64,000 nucleotides of DNA from Halarcobacter anaerophilus (GTDB lineage Bacteria > Campylobacterota > Campylobacteria > Campylobacterales > Arcobacteraceae). The position numbers and the translations under genes were made by a program. Within the stretch, counting starts at the first letter, position 1. Each line of letters begins with the position of its first letter. The notes under the pieces were generated by a model, which worked only from the letters and a program-made list of their open reading frames with translations, did no database searches and had not been told where the DNA came from. The stretch lies in contig NZ_CP041070.1 in the NCBI RefSeq assembly GCF_006459125.1, positions 1,054,001 through 1,118,000 on the forward strand, in the 5' to 3' direction. Positions 41,886 through 50,065 of this stretch are shown one piece after another.

Positions 41886-42713
41886 TTATTTTCCAAAAAC
41901 TTCTTTTAATAAAGAGGTTGTTTGCTCAACGGGATTTTCTCTTATTGCTGCTTCTTTTTTTGCAATCATCGCAAAAAGTCCGTCAATTGCTTTTGTAGTT
42001 ACATAATCATCTAAACTTTCATCACTGCTTCCAGGAAGATAAGAATCAACTCCGAAATTTTTTGCAACACTCATTACGGAACTGTTATCAACATAATCTT
42101 TTGCATACTGTTTATAATAATCGTTAAAAGCAGAATAATATTTTGCTACGCTGTTTTGTTCCATTGCTTCTGTGATTATTGGTTTTATGGTCTCTTTTAA
42201 AGAGCTTGTTGTATTTGTTTTAAAGTATTGGGTTGCTGCATCATCTTTCCCGTTTAAAATAGCCGTTGCATCATCTAAACTCATATTTTCAATTGCTTTT
42301 GCAAAAATTTCGGCAGTTTTCGGAGCTGCTTTTGTAGCTGCGCTGTTCATTGCTTCTATTAAGTTATCCGCAATCTTATCTCCTCCTACTTTTCTTATAA
42401 TTGTTTCTGCATTTTGTAAATTTTGGGGAAGAGGAATTTTTACAGAAGAGTTATTTAAGTATCCGTTTTGGGCTCCTAAAGTCTCAACAGCATAAGTAAC
42501 ACCTTCTTGTAAAGCCTCTTTTAAACCGCTTGAAATAGTCGAATCACTAAGATTTGTTGAAGAAGTAGCTGTTTGAGAAGTTTTTTCATTACTTGATGAA
42601 TTTGTAACATTATTTATAACATCTTTTGCGATGCTTCCTAAATCAAAACTAAAAGCTGCAGTTGTACATAAAAAAACAGATGCGGCAATAAATTTTTTAT
42701 TAAATTTTATCAT
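41886..42713 (-). CDS. DUF4197 periplasmic protein
   Basis: 275 residues. Signal peptide about 1-21 (MIKFNKKFIAASVFLCTTAAFS), a Ser/Thr-rich linker, then the DUF4197 body: SGLKEALQEGVTYAVETLG (about 62-80), IPLPQNLQNAETIIRKVGG, FMEAMN-like and ATAILNGKDDAATQYFKTNT (about 151-170), ending YVTTKAIDGLFAMIAKKEAAIR. This family is common in proteobacteria and of unknown function. Monocistronic. Confidence 0.88.
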   Translation of the reverse strand: MIKFNKKFIAASVFLCTTAAFSFDLGSIAKDVINNVTNSSSNEKTSQTATSSTNLSDSTISSGLKEALQEGVTYAVETLGAQNGYLNNSSVKIPLPQNLQNAETIIRKVGGDKIADNLIEAMNSAATKAAPKTAEIFAKAIENMSLDDATAILNGKDDAATQYFKTNTTSSLKETIKPIITEAMEQNSVAKYYSAFNDYYKQYAKDYVDNSSVMSVAKNFGVDSYLPGSSDESLDDYVTTKAIDGLFAMIAKKEAAIRENPVEQTTSLLKEVFGK

Positions 42714-42837
42714 ATCAATCCTTGAATAAATTATTTAGTTATTATATGAAAATAAAATTAAAATTCACCAAAATTTAGAAAACTAAATGATTATATAGTT
42801 ATGGTAAAATAAGAGAAGATTAATGCAAGGTAATAAG

Positions 42838-43569
42838 ATGATTAGATTAAATTGTGATATGGGTGAAAGCTTTGGAATCTGGAAGATGGGAGCGGATGAA
42901 CAGATTATGCCTTATATCTCTTTGGCAAATCTTGCTTGCGGTTTTCATGCTTCTGATGCCGTTACAATGAATAGATCAGTTGAACTAGCAAAGAAGGATA
43001 ACGTAACAATAGGAGCACATCCTTCTTATCAAGATTTAGTCGGTTTTGGAAGAAGAAGTATTAGTTGCTCTTTAGAAGAGATAAAATCAAAAGTTCTTTA
43101 TCAGTTGGGAGCCTTATACGCTTTTTGTAAATCCCACGGTACGACGGTTGCTTATGTGAAACCTCACGGCGCTTTATATAATGATATGATGAGAGATCAA
43201 AATATTTATAAAGCTATTTTAAGTGCAGTTGCGGCATTTGATAAAAATATAAAATTAATGATATTATCAAATCCAAATAATGAAGCTTTTGAATATACGG
43301 CTAAAATGTACGGAATAACTCTTATTTATGAAGTTTTTGCGGATAGAAATTACAATGATGACGGAACTTTAGTTTCTAGAATGCTTCCAAATGCAGTTAT
43401 TACCGATGAATTAGAGATTATGCAAAGGGTAAAAACTTTAAAAGAGTATGGTTTTTTAGAGAGTATAAACTCAAAAAGATTATATTTAAAAGCTGATACT
43501 ATTTGCGTTCACGGAGATACGGAAGATGCCCTTAATTTTGTAAAATCTTTATATAAAGTATTAAATTGA
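42838..43569 (+). CDS. pxpA: 5-oxoprolinase subunit A
   Basis: LamB/YcsF family, 243 residues from the ATG at 42838 (an in-frame ATG at 42823 is possible; AAGG before 42838 favours the later one). With PxpB and PxpC it hydrolyses 5-oxoproline to glutamate using ATP. Motifs: LNCDMGESFGIWKMGADEQIM, SLANLACGFHASDA (metal-binding His), GAHPSYQDLVGFGRR and VKPHGALYND. Its stop overlaps the pxpB TTG start. Confidence 0.94.
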   Translation: MIRLNCDMGESFGIWKMGADEQIMPYISLANLACGFHASDAVTMNRSVELAKKDNVTIGAHPSYQDLVGFGRRSISCSLEEIKSKVLYQLGALYAFCKSHGTTVAYVKPHGALYNDMMRDQNIYKAILSAVAAFDKNIKLMILSNPNNEAFEYTAKMYGITLIYEVFADRNYNDDGTLVSRMLPNAVITDELEIMQRVKTLKEYGFLESINSKRLYLKADTICVHGDTEDALNFVKSLYKVLN

Positions 43570-44246
43570 TAAAAATCCAAGTTGCATCGGTCGACTCTCT
43601 TATAATATATTTTGCAGATGTGATTTCAAAAGAAAACTCTTTAAAAGTCAAATCTGCATACAAATGTCTAAAAGCTTTAAATAATAAAGCTTTTATTGAA
43701 ATAATTCCTTCATATACTTCTATTTTAATTACATACGATATTTTTTTATATGATTTTTATTCATTAAGAAATATGTTGACAAAAATTTTAGATAATTTGC
43801 CTATAGAAAAAGAGAGTTCACAAAATCTTATAAAAATAGATGTATATTACTCCTTGGAAGTAGGATTAGACTTACAAAGAGTTGCTTTGCACTCTAATCT
43901 TAGTATTGATGAAGTAATTAAACTTCACAGCAGTAAAATATACGATGTTTATGCAATAGGATTTTTACCTGGATTTGCTTATTTGGCAAGTGTAGATGAA
44001 AAAATAAAAACACCGAGATTGAAAACACCGAGAAAAAAAATACCTAAAGGAAGTGTTGCTATAGCAGACAGCCAAACAGCCGTTTATCCAAAAGAAAGTC
44101 CCGGAGGCTGGAATATTTTAGGAAGAACTGCTTTTAATTTTTTTGATAAAGATTTAGAAGCTTTATCTCCAATATCAATAGAATCGAAAATCAAATTTAA
44201 TCCAATCTGTAAAGAAGAGTTTTTATCTCAAGGTGGAATTATATGA
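43566..44246 (+). CDS. pxpB: 5-oxoprolinase subunit B
   Basis: 226 residues, kinase-inhibitor-like (KipI) fold. TTG start inside the pxpA stop (TTGA). Key motif GFLPGFAYLASVDEKIKTPR (about 137-156) followed by KIPKGSVAIADSQTAVYPKESPGGWNILGRT. The stop overlaps the pxpC start (ATGA). Translational coupling of all three subunits is likely. Confidence 0.93.
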   Translation: MIKIQVASVDSLIIYFADVISKENSLKVKSAYKCLKALNNKAFIEIIPSYTSILITYDIFLYDFYSLRNMLTKILDNLPIEKESSQNLIKIDVYYSLEVGLDLQRVALHSNLSIDEVIKLHSSKIYDVYAIGFLPGFAYLASVDEKIKTPRLKTPRKKIPKGSVAIADSQTAVYPKESPGGWNILGRTAFNFFDKDLEALSPISIESKIKFNPICKEEFLSQGGII

Positions 44247-45157
44247 GTGGCTTTGAAGTGCTTAAAGCAGGAGCATTTACTTTAATAGAGGATTTCGGAA
44301 GATTCTCATATATGAACTTAGGTGTAACAAACTCAGGCTTTATGGATGAATATGCAGCTTTAACGGCACATAAACTTTTAGATAATAATTTTGATGAAAA
44401 CCTTTTGGAAATTGCATTTGCAGGTCTAAAACTCAAAGCTTTAGGAGAAACAACAATCAGCGTAACAGGAGCTAAATGTCATTTTAAAATAAATGAAGTT
44501 GAAAAAAATATTTGGCAGACTTATAAAATAAAAAAAGGTGATTTAATCCAAATTGATAAAATTTTAGAAGGACAGAGAGTCTATTTGGCAGTAAAAAACG
44601 GCTTTAAGATTAAAAAAGAGCTGGGAAGTTCTTCTGTTACAATAAAAGAGAATCTTGGAGGAGTAGAAGGACGACAAGTTAAAAATCAAGATTTTCTGCC
44701 ATATGAAGAGTTTAAGCAGTTTGTTTCAAAAAGATTAAAAAAAGAGTATATCCCAAAATATGAAAAAGAAGTTAAACTAAGAGTAATACTATCTTATCAA
44801 GAAGGAGATTTTTCAGAAGAAGAAAAAGATAAATTTTTTAATTCAACTTATACAATAACACCTGATTTTAATAGAATGGCATGCAAATTAAAAGGAGAAA
44901 AAATCAAAGCCGATATTGATGGAATCATATCAGAAGGCATTGCTTTTGGAGCAATTCAAATACCAAAAGACGGAGAGCCTATTATTCTTTTAAAAGAGAG
45001 ACAAACAATCGGAGGTTATCCTAAAATAGGTTCTGTTTTATCTATTGATTGTTTTAAATTAGCCCAAATGAAAACAAACCAAAAAGTAACATTTGAGTCT
45101 ATTGATATTTTAAAGGCTCAAAAAAAAGTTAAACTATTTTATTCTGCTCTTCTTTGA
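44243..45157 (+). CDS. pxpC: 5-oxoprolinase subunit C
   Basis: 304 residues, KipA/biotin-dependent carboxyltransferase-like fold. N-terminus FEVLKAGAFTLIEDFGRFSYMNLGVTNSGFMDEY is diagnostic; later SEGIAFGAIQIPKDGEPIILLKERQTIGGYPKIG (about 232-265). Last gene of the pxpABC operon. Its 3' end overlaps the 3' end of a convergent GGDEF-like gene by 29 bases. Confidence 0.94.
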   Translation: MSGFEVLKAGAFTLIEDFGRFSYMNLGVTNSGFMDEYAALTAHKLLDNNFDENLLEIAFAGLKLKALGETTISVTGAKCHFKINEVEKNIWQTYKIKKGDLIQIDKILEGQRVYLAVKNGFKIKKELGSSSVTIKENLGGVEGRQVKNQDFLPYEEFKQFVSKRLKKEYIPKYEKEVKLRVILSYQEGDFSEEEKDKFFNSTYTITPDFNRMACKLKGEKIKADIDGIISEGIAFGAIQIPKDGEPIILLKERQTIGGYPKIGSVLSIDCFKLAQMKTNQKVTFESIDILKAQKKVKLFYSALL

Positions 45158-45944
45158 TTTTTTTTGTAAGAGACTCTAATGAGGTATGAAAAGATTGATT
45201 CTTTTTAACTTCGATAAATGAATAATCAAAAGTAGGTTTTATCAAAATTCCCGAATTACTTTGAAGTGTTGTTTCAAAGAGTGAATCAGAAATTGTATTT
45301 ACGACAGATCTAATCTGACTTAAACTCTCTTCATCAAAGATTATTATTAATTTGTTTGTTAAAAATCTTATTGTCTTAAATTTTAATTGTTCGTCTATAA
45401 AGGCTTTATTTAAACATTTTGAAATATAAATTAAAAGATTGTTTGCAATTAATTTATTATATGTTTTTGATATATAATAGTAGTCTGTAATATCTATTAA
45501 AACAACGATTGCGCTCTCTTTAAAGTTTGCTTTTTCATCTAAATATTTAAAATAGAGCCATTTTTTATTATAAAGTTTTGTTAAATAATCTTTATAAATA
45601 TTGTTAGTCATCTCTAAAAGTTCTTTTTTTAAAGTCGTAATCTGATTATACAAATTTTTTAAAAGCAGTGAATCGTTTTGTTCAATAGCTTTTTCTGCCT
45701 CTTTTGTAATATCTGCGACATTGTCGATTGTTTTCATTGCATCGTTTACATAAGAGTTTATTGAATTGAATTCATCTAAAATAAGCTGATTTAACTCTTT
45801 TTCAAAGTCCTCGCTTTTTAAATCGATATCAATATTTTTTGCATTTTTATCAAAACATTGGAAATAGTTAGAGGGTAAAATTATCTCATTTCCCAATAGC
45901 TCATTTATTGTGGAGTCTGTAATTTCTCTTAATTTATCTTTCAA
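45129..45944 (-). CDS. Degenerate GGDEF-domain protein
   Basis: 271 residues, no membrane helix. The N-terminal ~105 residues are helical; from about 110 there is a GGDEF-like domain (YLTKLYNKKWLYFKYLDEKA, then VVLIDITDYYYISKTYNKLIANNLL). The signature loop is not GGDEF: the matching segment reads LTNKLIIIF. Cyclase activity is therefore unlikely; it may be a receptor or a partner of the EAL protein encoded just upstream, whose 3' end it overlaps by 11 bases. Confidence 0.75.
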   Translation of the reverse strand: MKDKLREITDSTINELLGNEIILPSNYFQCFDKNAKNIDIDLKSEDFEKELNQLILDEFNSINSYVNDAMKTIDNVADITKEAEKAIEQNDSLLLKNLYNQITTLKKELLEMTNNIYKDYLTKLYNKKWLYFKYLDEKANFKESAIVVLIDITDYYYISKTYNKLIANNLLIYISKCLNKAFIDEQLKFKTIRFLTNKLIIIFDEESLSQIRSVVNTISDSLFETTLQSNSGILIKPTFDYSFIEVKKNQSFHTSLESLTKKIKEEQNKIV

Positions 45945-47163
45945 TTTTATTCTCCATTATTTTCTCTATTCTCTGCGGTTTGCCTATATAATAACCTTGA
46001 GAGTAATCAATGTCAAGTGATTTTACATATCTTAAGATTTTTAAATTACTGACAAACTCTGCTACTATTTTTATATTTTGTTCTTTACTAAACAAAACAA
46101 TACTTTTTAATAAATTATAATATATATCTTCGTCTATCTTTTTTATCAAACTGCCGTCAAGTTTGATATAATCCGTATTAATATTTAAAATATGTTCATA
46201 ATTTGAAAAACCGCTACCAAAATCATCTATAGCAATTTTTACGTTAAAGGCTTTTAAATCATTTATAAAATCATTTACTAAATAGTAGTTGCTGATTTTT
46301 TTGCTTTCAAGTATTTCAACTGTTATATAACTTCCTACTTTGCTGTTTTTAATATTGTCGATTATAATATTTTTCATTGTAGGGTTTAAAATATCGTTAT
46401 AATCAAGATTAATACTTACATCGATTTTATATTTTTTTATATAATCTATAACTTTTAATATCAGTATTTCCATTAGTTTGTTAAAGAGTCTGTATTTTCT
46501 GGCTTTTTCTATAAAAGTTTGAGGCATTAGGATATTGCCTTCTTTATCATAAAGCCTCATTAAGGCTTCATATTTAACTATTTTTGAAGTTTTGTTATCT
46601 TGTATAGGTTGGAAAAAAGGTTCAACTGTTTTATCTAATATATTTCTATGCAGGGTTGTTAAAAGCTCTTCATTTATAAAATGACTTTTAAAGAGTTTGG
46701 AATCATAATACATAAAATGGATATAGTTCATTTTTGCATTGTGCAAAGCCCTTTCGGCAAAAACCAGAAGTTCCTGACCTTTCCCTTTTGAACAGCCGAT
46801 TGTAATATCTATATCAATAGAAACATCGGAGTTATGTAAAAAGAATTGAGAACTTATTATATTTTTGTAGATAATGTTTTTTATATTTATTATGTCGGCT
46901 TTTTCTAAATCTTCAATAAGTGTAATAGTGAAAACATCAACATGAATATTTTTTATATCTATACACACTTTGTGCTTTAAATAAGAAAGAATTTCATTTT
47001 TTATTTTACTTTTAAGAAGTTTGTAGAGTTGTAAAAGGATAAAATCTCCGTTTTTGAATCCATAAAAAGCATTAAGATCTTTCATATACAGAATATCAAC
47101 TATAAATATAGTTTTAGTTTTATTCTTATAAAAATGGTTACAAAAGCTTTGCAATAAGGACAT
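45934..47163 (-). CDS. EAL phosphodiesterase with degenerate GGDEF
   Basis: 409 residues. A decayed GGDEF domain (about 1-155, no GGDEF loop) then an intact EAL domain: KYEALMRLYD (about 189), Asn in INLDYND, Glu in VEILES, AIDDFGSGFSNYEHI (about 316-330), KLDGSLIK, Glu in VAEFV and SQGYYIGKP at the end. It should hydrolyse cyclic di-GMP. It overlaps the downstream GGDEF-like gene by 11 bases. No transmembrane segment, so cytosolic. Confidence 0.88.
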   Translation of the reverse strand: MSLLQSFCNHFYKNKTKTIFIVDILYMKDLNAFYGFKNGDFILLQLYKLLKSKIKNEILSYLKHKVCIDIKNIHVDVFTITLIEDLEKADIINIKNIIYKNIISSQFFLHNSDVSIDIDITIGCSKGKGQELLVFAERALHNAKMNYIHFMYYDSKLFKSHFINEELLTTLHRNILDKTVEPFFQPIQDNKTSKIVKYEALMRLYDKEGNILMPQTFIEKARKYRLFNKLMEILILKVIDYIKKYKIDVSINLDYNDILNPTMKNIIIDNIKNSKVGSYITVEILESKKISNYYLVNDFINDLKAFNVKIAIDDFGSGFSNYEHILNINTDYIKLDGSLIKKIDEDIYYNLLKSIVLFSKEQNIKIVAEFVSNLKILRYVKSLDIDYSQGYYIGKPQRIEKIMENKIER

Positions 47164-47357
47164 TTAGAACCCTTTTTTTAATCAGGTAACAGCAGTATAT
47201 GTAATTTAATCTTAAGAAATGTATATAAAGCCGAAAAACCGAAGAAAAATTTTTAAAAATATATTATTAGATATACAATTTGTATAAAAATCATTTTTTA
47301 AAGATATTCTGCTAAAATCTTCGCAATATTTTACTGATTTGATTAATAAGGTTTAAC

Positions 47358-47888
47358 TTGGAAGAAATTATAAAAGATTGGGGTTATATTGCCCTGTTTT
47401 TGTACTCATTCGGAGGCGGTTTTGTAGGACTTGTAATAGCAGGAGTTTTGTCTTTTACGGGAGATTTAAATCTTTTTATCTCAATGGCTGTTGCAGGAGT
47501 TTCAAATTTTATAGGAGATCAGTTTCTTTTTTATATGGCAAGAACCAATAAAAAGTATGCAAAACAGACTATGAAAAAATATGGAAGAAAAGTAGCCCTT
47601 GCACATTTATGGATGAGAAGATACGGTTCACCTGTTGTATTTGTTCAAAAATATATATATGGGATAAAAACTTTAATACCTCTTGCTATGGGATTAACAA
47701 AATACTCTTTTAAAAAATTTACGATTTATAATGCAATAGCTGCGGCAGTTTGGGCTTGCGTGGTAGGATATGCCAGTTATACCATGGGACAAGTGATTTT
47801 AACTTATGCGGATGATTATAAATATTATGGTGTTGCTACTATCTTAGCCATTGTTTTTATAGTATCATACTATTTTAAAAAAATATAG
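47358..47888 (+). CDS. DedA-family membrane protein
   Basis: 176 residues with a TTG start. DedA (VTT/SNARE-associated) signature: ALFLYSFGGGFVGLVIAGVLSF, SNFIGDQFLFYMAR (about 52-65), then FVQKYIYGIKTLIPLAMGLTKYSFKKFTIYNAIAAAVWA (about 94-132). Such proteins are lipid flippases or scramblases of the inner membrane. The TTG lies right after an AAGG ribosome site (47348-47351). It ends 12 bases before the dbpA start. Confidence 0.88.
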   Translation: MEEIIKDWGYIALFLYSFGGGFVGLVIAGVLSFTGDLNLFISMAVAGVSNFIGDQFLFYMARTNKKYAKQTMKKYGRKVALAHLWMRRYGSPVVFVQKYIYGIKTLIPLAMGLTKYSFKKFTIYNAIAAAVWACVVGYASYTMGQVILTYADDYKYYGVATILAIVFIVSYYFKKI

Positions 47889-47900
47889 AAGGATTAAATT

Positions 47901-49280
47901 ATAAAAAACAGCATAGAGTTTTCCTCTTTGAATATTTCAAAAGAGTTTAAAGAAAACATAAAATCTTTAGGCTTTGCACAAATGACTACAATACAGTCTT
48001 TGTGTATAAATCCTATTTTAGAAAAAAAAGACGTAATAGTTCAATCAAAAACAGGTTCTGGAAAGACTGTAGCTTTTAGTATTCCTTTAGTAAATAAACT
48101 AGAAGTTAAAAAATATAAAATCCAGGCTTTGATTTTAGCCCCCACAAGAGAACTTGCAAATCAAATTGCAGTAGAGATAAGAAAACTAAGCAGACATATA
48201 CCCAATGTGAAAGTCCTTACTCTTTGCGGAGGAACACCTTATAAACCTCAGGTTGCCTCGTTGCAAAGAGGAGCCCATATTGTAGTGGGAACTGTGGGAC
48301 GAGTTTTACAGCATATAAATGAAACAAAAGTAGATTTCTCAAATATTAATACTCTTGTTTTAGATGAAGCGGATAAAATGCTTGATATGGGATTTTATGA
48401 TGAGATTTTAAAAATTGTCGAATATCTTCCAAAACAGAGACAGAGTCTGCTTTTTTCAGCGACTTATTTAAAAGATATAGAAACTTTATCGAAAAAGATT
48501 CTAAAAGAGCCACTTTTTATAAAAAATGAAGAGACTCATGAAAAAGAGTCTATTAATCAAAAACTTTATGAAGTAGAGAGTGAAAATAAAACTTCGCTTC
48601 TTTTATCTTTAATAGAGAGATATAAAATGGATTCTCTTTTAATTTTTTGCAATACAAAGTTAAACTGCGATGAACTAGCAGATGATTTGGAATACTTGGG
48701 AATAGATGTTTTAACTCTTCACTCCGATTTTGATCAAAGACAAAGAGACGAAACCGTAATTTTATTTGCAAACGGGTCTTATCCTGTTTTAATTACTACG
48801 GATATTTTATCCAGAGGAATTGATATTAAAGATATTAAATATGTAGTAAATTATGATATTCCAAGAGATGAAACTATTTACACACATAGAATAGGAAGAA
48901 CGGCAAGAGGAGAGAGCAGTGGAGTTGCTATAACCTTCTATGAAAAAGAGGAATCTTATAAAGTTACTGCAATAAAAGAAAAGTTTCCCGATATCGAGTT
49001 TAACGATTATGAAAAAATAGAAGAAAAAAGTGATTTTATAATAAAACCTGAATATAAAACAATGATGATACTAGCAGGTAAAAAACAGAAGTTAAGAGCA
49101 GGGGATATTTTAGGCAGTTTGACTGCTGGTATAGGTTTAAAAAAAGAGGATATAGGAAAAATCAATATTTTAGATTTTTTCTCTTATGTTGCTATAAAAG
49201 AAGAGGTTTTTAAAGAAGCATTTTCTAAACTTCAAAGAACAAAAATAAAAGGCAAATTTTTTAAACTATATGAAAAATAG
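47901..49280 (+). CDS. dbpA: DEAD-box RNA helicase DbpA, likely ATA start
   Basis: About 460 residues. Helicase motifs: Q motif FAQMTTIQ, I SKTGSGKT, Ia PTRELANQ, II DEAD, III SAT, VI HRIGRTARG, then a C-terminal DbpA RNA-binding domain (KLRAGDILGSLTAGIGLKKEDIG) that targets 23S rRNA hairpin 92 in the family. The first normal start codon is TTG 47928, but the conserved Phe ahead of the Q motif (IEFSSLNIS, compare E. coli FSTLN) lies upstream of it. The open frame reaches ATT 47898 and ATA 47901; AAGGA at 47889-47893 is 7 bases before the ATA. An ATA start is proposed. Confidence 0.85.
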   Translation: MKNSIEFSSLNISKEFKENIKSLGFAQMTTIQSLCINPILEKKDVIVQSKTGSGKTVAFSIPLVNKLEVKKYKIQALILAPTRELANQIAVEIRKLSRHIPNVKVLTLCGGTPYKPQVASLQRGAHIVVGTVGRVLQHINETKVDFSNINTLVLDEADKMLDMGFYDEILKIVEYLPKQRQSLLFSATYLKDIETLSKKILKEPLFIKNEETHEKESINQKLYEVESENKTSLLLSLIERYKMDSLLIFCNTKLNCDELADDLEYLGIDVLTLHSDFDQRQRDETVILFANGSYPVLITTDILSRGIDIKDIKYVVNYDIPRDETIYTHRIGRTARGESSGVAITFYEKEESYKVTAIKEKFPDIEFNDYEKIEEKSDFIIKPEYKTMMILAGKKQKLRAGDILGSLTAGIGLKKEDIGKINILDFFSYVAIKEEVFKEAFSKLQRTKIKGKFFKLYEK

Positions 49281-49323
49281 TTATGTTACAATCACGCCTT
49301 TAAAAAAATGAAAAAGGAAAAAT

Positions 49324-49605
49324 ATGGCAAGAGCATCAGCTAGACATCTTTTAGTTACAACGGAAGAACTTTGTAATGAATTAAAAACAAGAATAGAAAA
49401 CGGCGAAAAATTTGAAGATTTGGCAAAAGAGTATTCTCAATGTCCATCAGGAGACAGAGGTGGAGATTTAGGAACTTTTCATCAAGGTGAAATGGTACCT
49501 GAATTTGATAGAGTAGTTTTTAATGAAGCCGTAAATGTAGTACACGGACCTGTTAAAACTCAATTTGGATATCATCTTTTAGAAACAACTGCAAGAGAAG
49601 ATTAA
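49324..49605 (+). CDS. ppiC: Parvulin-type peptidyl-prolyl isomerase
   Basis: 93 residues, single rotamase domain without signal peptide. SARHLLV, ENGEKFEDLAKEYSQCPSGDRGGDLGTF, GEMVPEFDRVVF and VKTQFGYHLLE are the classic PpiC motifs, including both His of the active site. Cytosolic. Followed by a strong terminator. Confidence 0.95.
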   Translation: MARASARHLLVTTEELCNELKTRIENGEKFEDLAKEYSQCPSGDRGGDLGTFHQGEMVPEFDRVVFNEAVNVVHGPVKTQFGYHLLETTARED

Positions 49606-49623
49606 TCTAAAAACGCAGTGTAA

Positions 49624-49995
49624 TTAAGAGCTTAAAAGCTCTTTTTTTACCTCTTCTTCCCAAAGAATCGAAACTCCGTACTCTTTATCTGCAATTGCAT
49701 ATTTAAAATATTCACCGCTTCCTTTTCTTCCGTGAAGTCTTACTATTGTTTGTCCCTCTTTTAATAATCTTTTCATCTCATTTTCAGAGAAGCTTTTTTT
49801 ATTCCATCTTAAAAAGGCATTTGAATATACTCTAAAAGTGCAAGTTGAATCTGCCGTAAATACGTATTGTTCACTTTCATCGTACTCTTTTTTTGCATTT
49901 TCGCAAGAGTAGAGTTTGATTGTTTTTCCTTTTGTGTTGAATTTTCTTGAAATTACATTTGCACCGCAATAAGGGCATTTGCCTAAAATAGACAT
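49624..49995 (-). CDS. Zinc-ribbon protein, topoisomerase III-like tail
   Basis: 123 residues. CPYCGANVISR (Cys 7 and 10) with later Cys residues (SCEN about 30; STCTF about 52) forms a possible zinc ribbon; the second half (MKRLLKEGQTIVRLHGRKGSGEYFKYAIADKEYGVSILWEE) resembles the C-terminal repeat of topoisomerase III proteins. No topoisomerase catalytic domain is present. Stand-alone nucleic-acid-binding role inferred. Convergent with ppiC. Confidence 0.72.
   Translation of the reverse strand: MSILGKCPYCGANVISRKFNTKGKTIKLYSCENAKKEYDESEQYVFTADSTCTFRVYSNAFLRWNKKSFSENEMKRLLKEGQTIVRLHGRKGSGEYFKYAIADKEYGVSILWEEEVKKELLSS
49626..49648 (+). terminator. Rho-independent terminator after ppiC
   Basis: AAGAGCTT/AAGCTCTT stem (49626-49633, 49636-49643) with AA loop and a T run. 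The stop codon of the convergent downstream gene (49624-49626) touches the stem. Confidence 0.85.
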
Positions 49996-50065
49996 ATATC
50001 TCCTTTTTTATTTTTATTATAACGGCAAATTTAAATCTTTGGAAAAAATATTACAAAATGAAATA

